Source: Candidatus Hydrogenedentota bacterium (GTDB lineage: Bacteria; UBA8481; J006). From it: a stretch of DNA of 64,000 nt. The stretch covers positions 135,725 through 199,724 of the forward strand of contig RFFU01000074.1 of the NCBI GenBank assembly GCA_003697085.1. Reading direction: 5' to 3'. Each line of letters starts with the position of its first letter. The stretch's first letter is position 1. Shown here piece by piece: positions 27,877 to 37,208 of this stretch. Below the pieces are notes generated by a model that saw nothing but the letters and a program-made list of their open reading frames with translations, was not told the DNA's origin and searched no databases. The position numbers were made by a program, and so were the translations under genes.

Positions 27877-29168
27877 AGGCGCCTCCGGTAACGGACAAAT
27901 GGATTCTCGCGCTGGGAGTGCTGACAGGGGTTGCCTTATTCCTGACGTTTCATAATGTTAAACGAATCAATGTTTTAATAAATACGAACAGTACTTTGAA
28001 AAATCGCGTCGAGAAAAACCGTGATGAAATATTGAATGGAAAAGAGATTGAAAAGGAAAGAAGAGAATTATTCAAACAGTTGGAAGTTTTGAAAACGCAT
28101 TTCTATGCTCCGGGAAACCCCGAAACGGTCAAGGAGGATTTGGAGCGGCTCGCAACAGAATTGAATGCGGCTTTTGGGGATGCCTGTCACTCGCGGGATA
28201 TTCAAATAGTTGTTGGGCAGGCCTATCCCAGTGGGACGAAGGGTCTTTGGGAGTATCCGGTTGCATTGGACATGGTCGGAAATTATAACGCCTTGGGAAA
28301 AACGTTGGAGATGTTGGAAAGAGGGGGGAAGGTGTTACGAGTGAGTGCCCTTGAGGTTCTTCCTCGGTCCGGCGGTTTTGATTTGAAGATTCACCTGGAG
28401 TTTTCGGTAGGGGCTGTGGATGGAGGGAAACGACGGAAGAATTCCGACAGGGAATTAAAAAAGACACTCCCTTCGGCAGAAGCAAAGTGGTTGTTTGAAG
28501 ACGAGCGGTTTCGCATTGTGATGAGCCCGATCCGTTCTCCTTTCGTCGACCTCGAAGAGATTGAGAATTCCCGTTTGGTTTTGCGGGTTCCACTAACAAC
28601 AAAGGAGGTCAAGGCTTCGGATGGATCCCCCGTCCGAGTGTCCCCGGAACCGGAGTTGTCGTTAGGGGTTCCACCGCCGATAGAAAAGGAGTATCGCTCG
28701 AAAAACGGACAACCGATTCGGGTTATATTTGAGGATGAAAGTCCATATTATGTAATGGTGAAAGCAGGGGAGAAAACTTTCATTGGGCCGGATGGTGCCA
28801 AGCGGTCGTTGCCCGAAGGACGGCCGGCGTCAATGATCGATAGAAAAACAGGTCGGCGGATTGTATTCACGTACGAATCAAAACCGAAATTACCGGCGAT
28901 TTTTAAAAACGTGGTATATACAGGAAATATTGTCGGTGGTAAGGCGATGGTTCTTCTTCCGCGGGGCGATGTATCTGCGGATTCAAAAGAGGGCGGTAGT
29001 CGGAGGAAGAGAGCGTTTTGGGGAAAAGGACAGATTGTCGGTCGGGAGGTGGGAACGCAGCATAGGGTCTATGTAAAGGAAATAAAGAAAGAATACATCG
29101 TTTTAACACTTTATTTGGACAAGAAAACGGAATATAATTTCACACTCCTACGGTCTCGAAAACGGTGA
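27873..29168 (+). CDS. PilO/GspM-like protein with PilP/GspC-like C-terminus
   Basis: A 431-residue protein starting at the ATG that overlaps the previous stop. One N-terminal transmembrane helix ('WILALGVLTGVALFLTF', about 10-26) leads to a coiled coil and a PilO-like ferredoxin-fold domain to about residue 185. This includes 'YNALGKTLEMLERGGKVLRV', very typical of PilO. A charged linker follows. The C-terminal third has 'KNVVYTGNIVGGKAMVLL' and a 'V.EI..EYIVLTL' ending, similar to the small beta domain of PilP/GspC that contacts the secretin. Such a fusion would join the alignment complex to the secretin in one chain. The PilP assignment is weaker than the PilO one. Confidence 0.7.
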   Translation: MKAPPVTDKWILALGVLTGVALFLTFHNVKRINVLINTNSTLKNRVEKNRDEILNGKEIEKERRELFKQLEVLKTHFYAPGNPETVKEDLERLATELNAAFGDACHSRDIQIVVGQAYPSGTKGLWEYPVALDMVGNYNALGKTLEMLERGGKVLRVSALEVLPRSGGFDLKIHLEFSVGAVDGGKRRKNSDRELKKTLPSAEAKWLFEDERFRIVMSPIRSPFVDLEEIENSRLVLRVPLTTKEVKASDGSPVRVSPEPELSLGVPPPIEKEYRSKNGQPIRVIFEDESPYYVMVKAGEKTFIGPDGAKRSLPEGRPASMIDRKTGRRIVFTYESKPKLPAIFKNVVYTGNIVGGKAMVLLPRGDVSADSKEGGSRRKRAFWGKGQIVGREVGTQHRVYVKEIKKEYIVLTLYLDKKTEYNFTLLRSRKR

Positions 29169-29196
29169 GAGAGGAGCGGAGAGGAACGGTGACTCT

Positions 29197-32100
29197 GTGA
29201 AGACGGGAAAAGGCGGACAATTTCATCAAAAACGGGGTGCCGTTGATATTATGAAATGTGGGATTCTCCTCTTAGCTTTCGGGATGACGGTGCTTGCGGC
29301 TTCGGCCAGGGTGAATATGGATTTTGAAGACGCATCAGTTGAGGAGATTGTTACGAATTTGTTTGGTGCCGAGGGGAAACGGTTTGTGGCAGAGGAGCCT
29401 CTTCCCCAGCAGAAAAGCACGATTCATGTGGAAAACTCGGATTTCGACGAAGCCTTATCCGCGGTTCTCGAGAAGATCGGCTTTTCTTTTCGTGTGGATG
29501 AGAGCGGGGTTTACCATTTATTTCGAGAAGAAGGGCGGAAAGAGAAAGCCGGTACGTCGGAAGAGGCGACTTCAGGGAGAATATCGTTGGAGTTTAGTGG
29601 TGATGTACGGGAAGCGGTTCAGTTGGCTTTTGAGCAGCTGACCAAAAAACCAGAATACGTCATTATGCCCGAGGTTGGGGGAAAAACGGAGGTGAACTTT
29701 CGCGACAAGGATTTGAAGACGGCGTTAAAGCTCATTTTGACACCGCGGGGATATGAGGCCGTGGAAAAGGACGGGGTAATCTGGATACAGAAGGGAAAGC
29801 GTTCGAGGGAAGGGAAAACCGGGAGCAAGAAACGTGATCTGGTTACGAAGATTATCGAGGTAAAGAAGCCCGCGGAGAAGTATAAAAACATTGTAAAAAA
29901 TTTGTTGACGCCGGGAAGAGGAAAGGTTGTCATCGACAAAGATTTCAACCTTGTAATAATAACGGATACGAAAGAAAAGATCGCGGAAATAGAAAACGTC
30001 ATTTCCCGGTATGACACAAGAGAAGAGGGGGAGAGGGAAAAGCGGCCGGGTCAGGGCGAAAAAAAAGGAAGGGCGGACGAGTTTGTTACGCAGATTTACA
30101 AGGCCCAATACAAGAGTGTCGGTTTTCTCGAAAAACGCGTTCGAAAATATCTTAGCCCAGATGGAAACATTTATGCGGACGAGGAAGAGGGGACGTTGGA
30201 AATCGAGGACAAGAAATCGCATGTGGACAAGATTCTCTACGCGTTGAAAACATATGATATTGAGAAAGTTCGGTATGTAACAATAAAGAAACAACTAAAT
30301 TTTTCGAAAGCAGAAGATTTGGTTGATGAGTTGCGGGATATTTTATCATCCGATGCGCAGGTGACATTTAATGAGAGGACGAATAGAATCTTTGTCCGTG
30401 AAACCGAAGAAAACGCCGATCAAGTCGTCGAGTTTCTCAACGATGCGGATCAACCTCCGTTGCAGGTGTCTATTGAGGCGACCATCTTGGATTTGCAGTT
30501 GTCAGGGGACAATGAATTCGGGATTGATTGGCAGGCGGTTTTTAATTCGATGAATCCCATGGGGTCGAATTTTGCCGTGGGAACAAATCTTATTACGGAT
30601 ATTACGGTTGATAATCCCCAATTTGTTGAATACCAGAGAGATATGAACGGCAACCTGATTCTGGGGGCGAACAACGATGCAGTACCCGTATCTCACACTC
30701 CCGGGTCCGTTGTTGGAAATCGACAAGGGGCGTTCGTGTCTCAGGTCCAGCTTCACAATGTCGATTTGTTCGGGCATAAGGACCTGATAAAGGTGTTGAC
30801 GGCGCGGTTATTGGCTTCGAAGGTCATTTCGAAGGCGGATATTCTGGCATCTCCGAAGATCAACGTGATCAACAACGAACAGGCTTTGATCGAAGTAGGC
30901 TCGAAGATTCCTTTCGTGACATCAACGACAACGGGAGGTGCGGCGACGGAGAATATTACGTTTGAGGATGCTGTTCTGAGCCTGGAGGTAACTCCAACGA
31001 TCAACCCGGATCACATTGTGAATATGCGAATTGATTTGACCAATGATCGTCCCGGTCCGAGCGTGAGATCGGATGTTAACGTGCCAGTTATCTTAAAACA
31101 GCATCTGACAACCAATTTAGATGTTAAATCGGGCAATACGGTGATATTGGGAGGATTGGATCGGAAAACCATTGATGAGGATAAGACGGGGGTTCCGATT
31201 TTGATGGATATTCCCCTTCTCGGACGGCTTTTTTCGAGAAAGACGAAAACCCAGGTAAAAAGAGAGTTAGTTCTTTTTATTACGCCGACGATATTACCGT
31301 CTCCTTACGAAAATGACAACACGAAAGAAGCCCTTCGAAAAAAGCGGGAACATGAATTTGTTGACGAAAAGCCTGTTCAGTTTGTGGAGGCGTTCGTAGA
31401 ACCGGAGGAATTAACGATATCGCGGGATCCTGATTTTGCCGGCGATACGCTTCGTGTGACATTTCGTGTCGATAAAGAATTGCGGGCTGATCCGATGGTT
31501 CTTGTGGCGGGGAGAAAAGCGAGAAAAATGGAAGCAGACGGGAAATCCTTTTCCTACGCATTTTCCCCCGGGGTGAATTTCCCGCAAGGAAGGAATGAAG
31601 TTATGATCAGGGTCGAGGACAAGGCGGGAAATGAAAATTCGATACAAATTCCTTTTTCCGCGTATTTAGAGAGGTTTCCACCAGAGTTTACAAACATAAA
31701 ACAAAGCCCTCGTCCCGGGGTGATGGGAGAAGAAATGGAAATCTCTTTTCGAGTCAACAAAACATTGAAAGAAGAGCCGAAAGTCCGTGTGGGGGGGAAG
31801 GATCTTGTTTTGGAAAAAGCGGGGCCGCGGTCGTATCGCTATAAGTTTCAGGTTCCGATGGCTCCGCGGGAGGGCAGATACCGTTTGGAAATTGAAGGAA
31901 TAGATCTCGACGGGAATGTAGGGAGGACGACCACGGGGGTCGATATCGTCTTTGAAAAGACCCCACCCAATCTTCAGTTTAAATCGGTGGTTCCGGCCAC
32001 GGTTGCCCTGGGAGAAACACTTGAGGTGAATGTTGTTTCGAATGAGGCTTTGCGGAGACCTCCGGTACTCCTTATCAATGGTCACACAGCGAACCTGACG

Positions 32101-33825
32101 TATTGGGACACGAGAATACATTCCTTTACGTTTCAATATCGTCCTTCGGAAGTTTCAGAAATAGGTCGGGTGCCGATTAAGGTTCGAGGGATCGATAAGG
32201 TTGGAAACCTCGGCGAGGCGAGCGATACCATTCGAATAATCGGCGATCATATCCCGCCGGTGGCAAGGGAGATTCATCTTAAACCGAAGTGTCTCGTTTA
32301 CTACCCCGGCGGCAAAGCATCGCGGCTGCTTCTCGGCGTTGATTTTACTGAAGATTTGGCCGAAGAGCCACACGTATATTTCGGAAAGAAACGAGGCGAA
32401 ATACGCAGACATGAGGGGCGGCATTATGAGTATGAGTACGCCTTCAAAACGAAAAAGACGGATGAAGAAGAATTAAATATCAGAATCGAAGCGGTGGACG
32501 AATGGGGGAACCATTCGGAAACGACGATTCGCGTCCCTTTGAGGGCGGAGACCGAAGCGCCTGAGATTACAGAGATCACAGTGGAACCAAGGGAGGTGGT
32601 GATTTATCCCGGGAACAGAAAGAAAAGAGCAGAGGCGATAATACGGTTTAAGGTGTCGGAGAAGTTGAAAGGGGATCCTCTTGTCACGGTGGGAGGTCAT
32701 TTGGCGCGCAAGATCAAGGAGGAAGGAGGAATATATCTGTACAAATTTGTTCTCGGAAGACATTCTTCAGAGACGGGAGTGCGGCCGGTGAGAATTGTAG
32801 TCACGGACTTGGCAGGCAATAGTACAGAGGTCTCGGATGAAATAGAGTTTGTATTGGAGAACGAGCCGCCCGCTTTTCGGGATTTGCGGGTTCTTCCGAA
32901 AGCGGAGGTGATGCTGTATCCTGGGGATCCAAAAAAGAAAACGAGAATCATTCTATTAAAGTTTGAGGCCAGCGAAGAGTTGAGGGGGGATCCGGAAGTA
33001 ACGGTTGGAGGTAAACCGGCACAATTTGTAACGCGTTCCGGACTTAGATATACCTATCGGGTGGGGATTGAATCAGCGGATACGCGAGATTTTCTGGACG
33101 TAATTGCGGCGGGACGGGATTTGGCCGGGAATTTCGGCCGAGAGCGTATAGGAAAGATAAGGTTGGTTCGGGAAACAAAGCCGCCGATTGTCAGGAAAAT
33201 TAAAGTTGAACCGAAAAGTGTTGTGGTGTACCCCGGGCAACCGGAAAAAAACAAGGAGATTGAGATTCTTTTCGAAGTGGATGAACCATTAGGAAAAAAT
33301 CCCGAGGTTTACGTAGGGGGAAATCCGGCGCGTTTTGACCCGAAAACCTCGGCGGCACCATTCCTTTTTGGGTTTTCTTACCGGCCCGGCCGGGAGGAAC
33401 GCGAAGGTGCCATACCGGTAGTTATTAAAATTCAGGATCTAGCAGGGAACAAAACTTCGTTGGTTCGAAAGGTCATTTATCGTTTTGAAAAAGACCCCCC
33501 GGTGATATCGGATGTTCACCTAGTAGGGAAACCTCTGTTGGGAAGTTGGATCAAGATCATATTTCGTGTGAATGAAACGCTTGTCGAACCGCCTTCTGTA
33601 ATCGTTTCAGGACGGCGTGCCTCTTTTGAGAATTATGATTCAAAGAAACGGGAGTATGTTTATCGGTATCATATTCCTCGGAAAACGGGATCGCCTCAAC
33701 TTTATGTTGAGATTGTCGCCCGTGATCTCGTTGGAAATGAGGCGACATTTTCGGGAAACCTTCCGGCTCATCCGGGGGCGTTATCCTACGGGGAAACAGT
33801 AAAAGGAAAATGGCGGGGGCGATAG
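29197..33825 (+). CDS. gspD: Secretin (GspD/PilQ family) with eight C-terminal Ig-like domains
   Basis: A 1,542-residue outer-membrane secretin, more than twice the usual size. GTG 29197 is used; ATG 29251 (MKCGILLLAFG) gives a tidier signal peptide and may be the true start. After the signal come two STN/N0-like domains (about 38-110 and 130-205), N1-type domains (about 210-360), and an N3-like part. The secretin domain follows to about 700, with 'ADILASPKINVINNEQALI', 'VILGGL' and 'VPILMDIPLLGRLF'. Residues from about 740 form eight Ig-like units of about 100 residues. Each unit has a 'PP' boundary, an 'F.V.E.L...P.V.V.G..A' centre and a 'D.AGN' ending. Family secretins end soon after the secretin core, so this tail is exceptional. 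Location of the tail is unknown. Confidence 0.92.
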   Translation: MKTGKGGQFHQKRGAVDIMKCGILLLAFGMTVLAASARVNMDFEDASVEEIVTNLFGAEGKRFVAEEPLPQQKSTIHVENSDFDEALSAVLEKIGFSFRVDESGVYHLFREEGRKEKAGTSEEATSGRISLEFSGDVREAVQLAFEQLTKKPEYVIMPEVGGKTEVNFRDKDLKTALKLILTPRGYEAVEKDGVIWIQKGKRSREGKTGSKKRDLVTKIIEVKKPAEKYKNIVKNLLTPGRGKVVIDKDFNLVIITDTKEKIAEIENVISRYDTREEGEREKRPGQGEKKGRADEFVTQIYKAQYKSVGFLEKRVRKYLSPDGNIYADEEEGTLEIEDKKSHVDKILYALKTYDIEKVRYVTIKKQLNFSKAEDLVDELRDILSSDAQVTFNERTNRIFVRETEENADQVVEFLNDADQPPLQVSIEATILDLQLSGDNEFGIDWQAVFNSMNPMGSNFAVGTNLITDITVDNPQFVEYQRDMNGNLILGANNDAVPVSHTPGSVVGNRQGAFVSQVQLHNVDLFGHKDLIKVLTARLLASKVISKADILASPKINVINNEQALIEVGSKIPFVTSTTTGGAATENITFEDAVLSLEVTPTINPDHIVNMRIDLTNDRPGPSVRSDVNVPVILKQHLTTNLDVKSGNTVILGGLDRKTIDEDKTGVPILMDIPLLGRLFSRKTKTQVKRELVLFITPTILPSPYENDNTKEALRKKREHEFVDEKPVQFVEAFVEPEELTISRDPDFAGDTLRVTFRVDKELRADPMVLVAGRKARKMEADGKSFSYAFSPGVNFPQGRNEVMIRVEDKAGNENSIQIPFSAYLERFPPEFTNIKQSPRPGVMGEEMEISFRVNKTLKEEPKVRVGGKDLVLEKAGPRSYRYKFQVPMAPREGRYRLEIEGIDLDGNVGRTTTGVDIVFEKTPPNLQFKSVVPATVALGETLEVNVVSNEALRRPPVLLINGHTANLTYWDTRIHSFTFQYRPSEVSEIGRVPIKVRGIDKVGNLGEASDTIRIIGDHIPPVAREIHLKPKCLVYYPGGKASRLLLGVDFTEDLAEEPHVYFGKKRGEIRRHEGRHYEYEYAFKTKKTDEEELNIRIEAVDEWGNHSETTIRVPLRAETEAPEITEITVEPREVVIYPGNRKKRAEAIIRFKVSEKLKGDPLVTVGGHLARKIKEEGGIYLYKFVLGRHSSETGVRPVRIVVTDLAGNSTEVSDEIEFVLENEPPAFRDLRVLPKAEVMLYPGDPKKKTRIILLKFEASEELRGDPEVTVGGKPAQFVTRSGLRYTYRVGIESADTRDFLDVIAAGRDLAGNFGRERIGKIRLVRETKPPIVRKIKVEPKSVVVYPGQPEKNKEIEILFEVDEPLGKNPEVYVGGNPARFDPKTSAAPFLFGFSYRPGREEREGAIPVVIKIQDLAGNKTSLVRKVIYRFEKDPPVISDVHLVGKPLLGSWIKIIFRVNETLVEPPSVIVSGRRASFENYDSKKREYVYRYHIPRKTGSPQLYVEIVARDLVGNEATFSGNLPAHPGALSYGETVKGKWRGR

Positions 33826-33844
33826 GTAGACAGCGGACCGGGCG

Positions 33845-35002
33845 ATGGCGCTATTTGTTTTGGGAAACTTGAGAACAGGTGCTCTCATCAGTGTTCTTCT
33901 TTTTTTTCTGTCGATTCGTGCGGATGCGTTGGCCGGAACCACAGTGGAGAAATTGGAACGATGGGAGGCGAGGATAAAAGAAGTTTCGCGAAGGGATCGG
34001 TATCCGGAGGAATTCAAGAAGGAATTGGTCTTTCAAAAGGGAGTTCTTGAGATTCTTTTGAGGGGCCTCGAGACAGATGCGAAAGTACGTAGAAAGTGGA
34101 GAGAGGAGGTAATAATCCACCGAAAAAGAATAAAGAAGAACGCGGATTATCTGAAGATAAGGAAATTGCGGAAAGAGAGGCGGGCACTTCGAGAGGAGTT
34201 TTGGGATTCCGCGACAAGGATTTACCAAGTGATGGGAGGAAAAGCAAAGAAAAAGTGGGGGGAGATGGTTGAGGAGTTGGACTATTTGTGGGAAACGGCC
34301 GAATTAGAACTCCAAAGGGAGAGGAGTCTGTTAGCGCAGAATGAAAAAAAGGAGAAGAATTTGGAAAAAGAGATTCGAAAGCGAAAAGAAACTTTTCTCA
34401 AGTTGGAAGCCGCGATGAGAGAAATTTCTTTTAATCAGGAAGAAGAGATCGTTTTCGAATTTGGCGAAAGGTGTTTTTCGGACGGCGTTCGGGCGGGTGC
34501 TTTGGAGGAGCAGATTGCCTTGTTAAAGGGCGATTTCGGAAGGGTGAATCGGGAAAAGCAGATTGGAGTGGCTCTAAGGCATCTAAAGCTGCTGCGGGAA
34601 AAGGAGGAGATCGACTGGAGCGTCGATCTTCTCGTGGACGACCTTTATTACAGAAATATGAAAAAGCTCGTGGAGCGAAATCGGGTACTCCCGAAGGATA
34701 TTCGGCGATCACGATTGAAACAATTAACGTCCGAAGAAAAAATCAACAGGTTAAGAGGCGAATTGAGACATCTGCAAGTGCTTCTAGCGATTTTGGGAGA
34801 AGAGCGGCAGTATTGTGAAAAACTCGACGGGTTTCCTTGTGAAATACGGAAGATTGAAGGAGAAAGAGAAAGAACGGCGTATGAAATTGAAACGAAGATG
34901 ATGGAGATCGAACGAATGGAAGCGCAACAAAAAGGGGATAGGAAGACATTACGGAGACTTGAAAAGAAGATGCAGGAGCATAAGCGGTTGAGGATTCGAT
35001 GA
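33845..35002 (+). CDS. Unrecognised exported coiled-coil protein in the secretion operon
   Basis: A 385-residue protein not matched to a known family. It starts with a probable signal peptide (GALISVLLFFLSIRADALAG). The rest is very rich in Lys, Arg and Glu with long heptad-like stretches (about 40-190 and 260-385), indicating an extended coiled coil. A short Cys-containing loop ('YCEKLDGFPCEI') lies near 325-335. It starts 19 bp after the secretin gene and its stop overlaps the next start (ATGA), so it is cotranscribed with the secretion genes. A periplasmic spacer or scaffold for the secretin is a plausible role (inference). Confidence 0.6.
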   Translation: MALFVLGNLRTGALISVLLFFLSIRADALAGTTVEKLERWEARIKEVSRRDRYPEEFKKELVFQKGVLEILLRGLETDAKVRRKWREEVIIHRKRIKKNADYLKIRKLRKERRALREEFWDSATRIYQVMGGKAKKKWGEMVEELDYLWETAELELQRERSLLAQNEKKEKNLEKEIRKRKETFLKLEAAMREISFNQEEEIVFEFGERCFSDGVRAGALEEQIALLKGDFGRVNREKQIGVALRHLKLLREKEEIDWSVDLLVDDLYYRNMKKLVERNRVLPKDIRRSRLKQLTSEEKINRLRGELRHLQVLLAILGEERQYCEKLDGFPCEIRKIEGERERTAYEIETKMMEIERMEAQQKGDRKTLRRLEKKMQEHKRLRIR

Positions 35003-36321
35003 TTCGTTCGAAACGCATTTTTTATCCGATCGCGGGTGTCGTCATTTCCACAGTGGTCGTATTAGGAATGCAATTTATCTGCAACAAAGCGCCAGGAGAG
35101 TTAAGGTATCTTAATAAAAGAGGTGAAAGAGCGAAGTATCGCATGATGATCCACGTTGTATGCAGGACGTCAGAAGGCGACTCTATTCTTCAAAGTGTCG
35201 ATTGGACCCTACGAGGAGAATTAAAGGAATACGTAAAGAGCATCGGGAAAAAGTCGGGTGTGGCTCAAGTGGAGTACTCTTTTTCTGGGGGAAAACTTTC
35301 GTTTCTTAATTCGGAGGGAGAGGGTGGGGTTTTTCGGTTGCCTGCTACTAAAATAGTCTGCAAAAGAAATTCATTTTCTACGCTGCGAAAAATGGTTTCT
35401 CGAAGGGGAAAAGGCGTTAAGGAGGAAAAAGATCTTGCATCCTTATTTGAAAGGACGTTTGTCCCGGATTTTCTGGAGCCTCCCTTATCTCAAGAAAAGA
35501 AGAGGAAATGGAGGTGGTTTCGGAGTTTGCGGGAGGGGGAAAGATGGAAAAAAAGCGTCCCGGTAATAATTCCTTTTTTGGAGGAAGAGGTATCGTTGCC
35601 GGGACGATATCATGTAGAAAATATCGAGATCAGAAAGAAGACCGTGGATATAAAAGGGGAGTATGAGAAAAGGATTGCAACGAGGGAAGGCCTCGGTTTT
35701 ACTTCAAGCGATGGCATCGTCTTTTATCTGCGGGGCGGCATTTCCGGAGTCTCCCGATCAAAATTTGATTACCGGTTGGGACGGGTTCTCGCATCTTCGG
35801 CAAAAATCAATGCCCAGTTTCGTTATGCGGATTTTCCACTGGATAAGGAAAAGAGTGATGCAGGAGGTAAGAGAAGAACAAGCATTAGTAAACCGGTCGA
35901 GAGGGGGAGAGATATCCTAAAGATCGCAATGCAAATCCTTCAGACGGTTTTTCTTCCGGTTCCGGCCCGTGCACAGGAAGGTCGCTGGATTTTCGTGGAT
36001 GGGAGAAAGCCGACAGAAGAAAAAAAGGAGACCCTTTCCGAGAACGGAACGAAAGGAAGTGAAGCTCCGACAGGACGATCAGCGAAAGAAGACGAATTCT
36101 TGGCGCAGTACGATGTGTTTTTTGAAGATGAGACGGACAAGGTTCTGGAAGACACGGGGGTGTTCCAGGAGGAAGGATCGAATGACACGTCGAAAGCCGA
36201 ACAATACGGAGGAAGTGGCTTTCGTCCAGAGGTGGAGATTTATTTTGATGAAGATGAAGTATCTCCTTTGCTTCGCGCGATGATAGAGATTCAATATGAG
36301 TTTAGAAGAGTCGGCAAATGA
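34999..36321 (+). CDS. Unrecognised membrane-anchored protein, last of the secretion operon
   Basis: A 440-residue protein of unknown family. The N-terminus has one hydrophobic segment ('IFYPIAGVVISTVVVLGMQF') and probably stays as an inner-membrane anchor with a periplasmic body. Residues about 35-290 are beta-rich and charged. Around 305-330 there is a second short signal-like stretch ending 'PVPARAQ-EG', followed by an acidic, low-complexity C-terminus. The ATG overlaps the stop of the preceding coiled-coil gene. No catalytic motif is visible. The operon position suggests a role in the secretion machine, but no function should be assigned. Confidence 0.6.
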   Translation: MIRSKRIFYPIAGVVISTVVVLGMQFICNKAPGELRYLNKRGERAKYRMMIHVVCRTSEGDSILQSVDWTLRGELKEYVKSIGKKSGVAQVEYSFSGGKLSFLNSEGEGGVFRLPATKIVCKRNSFSTLRKMVSRRGKGVKEEKDLASLFERTFVPDFLEPPLSQEKKRKWRWFRSLREGERWKKSVPVIIPFLEEEVSLPGRYHVENIEIRKKTVDIKGEYEKRIATREGLGFTSSDGIVFYLRGGISGVSRSKFDYRLGRVLASSAKINAQFRYADFPLDKEKSDAGGKRRTSISKPVERGRDILKIAMQILQTVFLPVPARAQEGRWIFVDGRKPTEEKKETLSENGTKGSEAPTGRSAKEDEFLAQYDVFFEDETDKVLEDTGVFQEEGSNDTSKAEQYGGSGFRPEVEIYFDEDEVSPLLRAMIEIQYEFRRVGK

Positions 36322-36354
36322 GTGTTTGAAGAATCGAAGAAAAATCCAATTAAG

Positions 36355-36367
36355 GTCCCGAGGGGAC
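36355..36367 (+). terminator. Small hairpin after the secretion operon
   Basis: GTCCC (36355-36359) and GGGAC (36363-36367) pair around GAG, 33 bases after the stop. A second inverted repeat, AAACTC/GAGTTT, follows at about 36368-36387. There is no T-run, so terminator activity is uncertain. Confidence 0.3.
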
Positions 36368-36397
36368 TAAACTCAATGCCGGGAGTTTAACGATCTA

Positions 36398-36470
36398 GTC
36401 AATGCGTGCGTAACGAAGCAATCGCCTCAAAATATTGGGATTTGCTTCGTCGCTGCGCTTCTTGCAATCA
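36398..36470. repeat. Dispersed palindromic element of the 'GAAGCAATC' type
   Basis: The left half reads GCGTAACGAAGCAATC and the right half GATTTGCTTCGTCGCTGCGC; they are imperfect inverted copies flanking a short AT-rich loop. The same sequence ('ATTGCGAGCGTAACGAAGCAATC') is, to my knowledge, a very common intergenic repeat in many environmental bacterial genomes. It is noncoding and explains why an upstream GTG frame for the next gene should not be used. Confidence 0.65.
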
Positions 36471-36531
36471 CCCGGAATGGCTTAAGTTCCTGACATTGGG
36501 GCTAAACTTGAATACAACAATGAGGTGGAAA

Positions 36532-37188
36532 ATGGGAGCTTTCATAAAAGAATTTCCAAAATTTGATTCCGCGCTGAGAAAGATCAAAACAGGGTTGCAT
36601 CGAAGGCGTTTGGGGGCATTGGGGGCTGATACCTTCATCGATATCGACACGGTCATAAAAGTTCCGGAGAAGATCTTTATAGGAAGTGAGTGTTTTTTGG
36701 CGGAGAAGGTCATATTGGAGGCACGGACGGAGAAGGACCGCGGTATTGTTTTAGGGGACAGGGTGGTGATTCGAGAAAACACGATATTAACAGCCACGCG
36801 GGGAACGATAGTTCTCGATGACAATGCGTGGGTTGGCCCGAATTGTCTTTTTTATGGAAACGGTGGTCTTGTCATTGGAAAGAAAGTTCTGATTGCCGGC
36901 CATACAGTGATTGCGACTATCAATCACAATTTTGACCGGTTAGACGTTCCCATATACGATCAGGGGACGACATTCGAACCTGTAACAATTTGTGACGGAG
37001 CCTGGGTGGGCCTTAACACCTCGATAATGCCCGGTGTCACGATCGGAGAAGGGGCTGTTGTAGGCGCTGGTTCGGTGGTGACAAAAAACATTCCGCCCTA
37101 CTGTATCGCCGTAGGAAATCCCGCACGTGTCGTTAAGAAGAGAGAGGGCAAGACAGAGAGGCCGAGTCTACGAGTTATGGAAGAATAA
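36532..37188 (+). CDS. Left-handed beta-helix (hexapeptide) acyltransferase
   Basis: A 218-residue protein with hexapeptide repeats from about residue 35. The typical O-acetyltransferase features are present: 'GDRVVIRENTIL', 'AWVGPNCLF', the catalytic-His region 'ATINHNF', 'AWVGLNTSIMPGVTIGEGA', 'VVGAGSVVTKNIPPYCIAVG' and 'NPARVVKKR'. The family uses acetyl-CoA to acetylate sugars such as maltose or serine, or nucleotide-sugar branches. The ATG at 36532 has GAGGTGG just upstream; the GTG frame at 36406 would translate a palindromic repeat and is rejected. The gene is separate from the secretion operon and converges with the mannosidase gene. Confidence 0.85.
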   Translation: MGAFIKEFPKFDSALRKIKTGLHRRRLGALGADTFIDIDTVIKVPEKIFIGSECFLAEKVILEARTEKDRGIVLGDRVVIRENTILTATRGTIVLDDNAWVGPNCLFYGNGGLVIGKKVLIAGHTVIATINHNFDRLDVPIYDQGTTFEPVTICDGAWVGLNTSIMPGVTIGEGAVVGAGSVVTKNIPPYCIAVGNPARVVKKREGKTERPSLRVMEE

Positions 37189-37208
37189 TCAGCGGCCGGC
37201 CGAGGAGG

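Noticed and set aside
36406-36531. Upstream GTG extension of the acyltransferase gene
   Set aside because: It would translate a palindromic intergenic repeat; the ATG at 36532 has a proper Shine-Dalgarno site.
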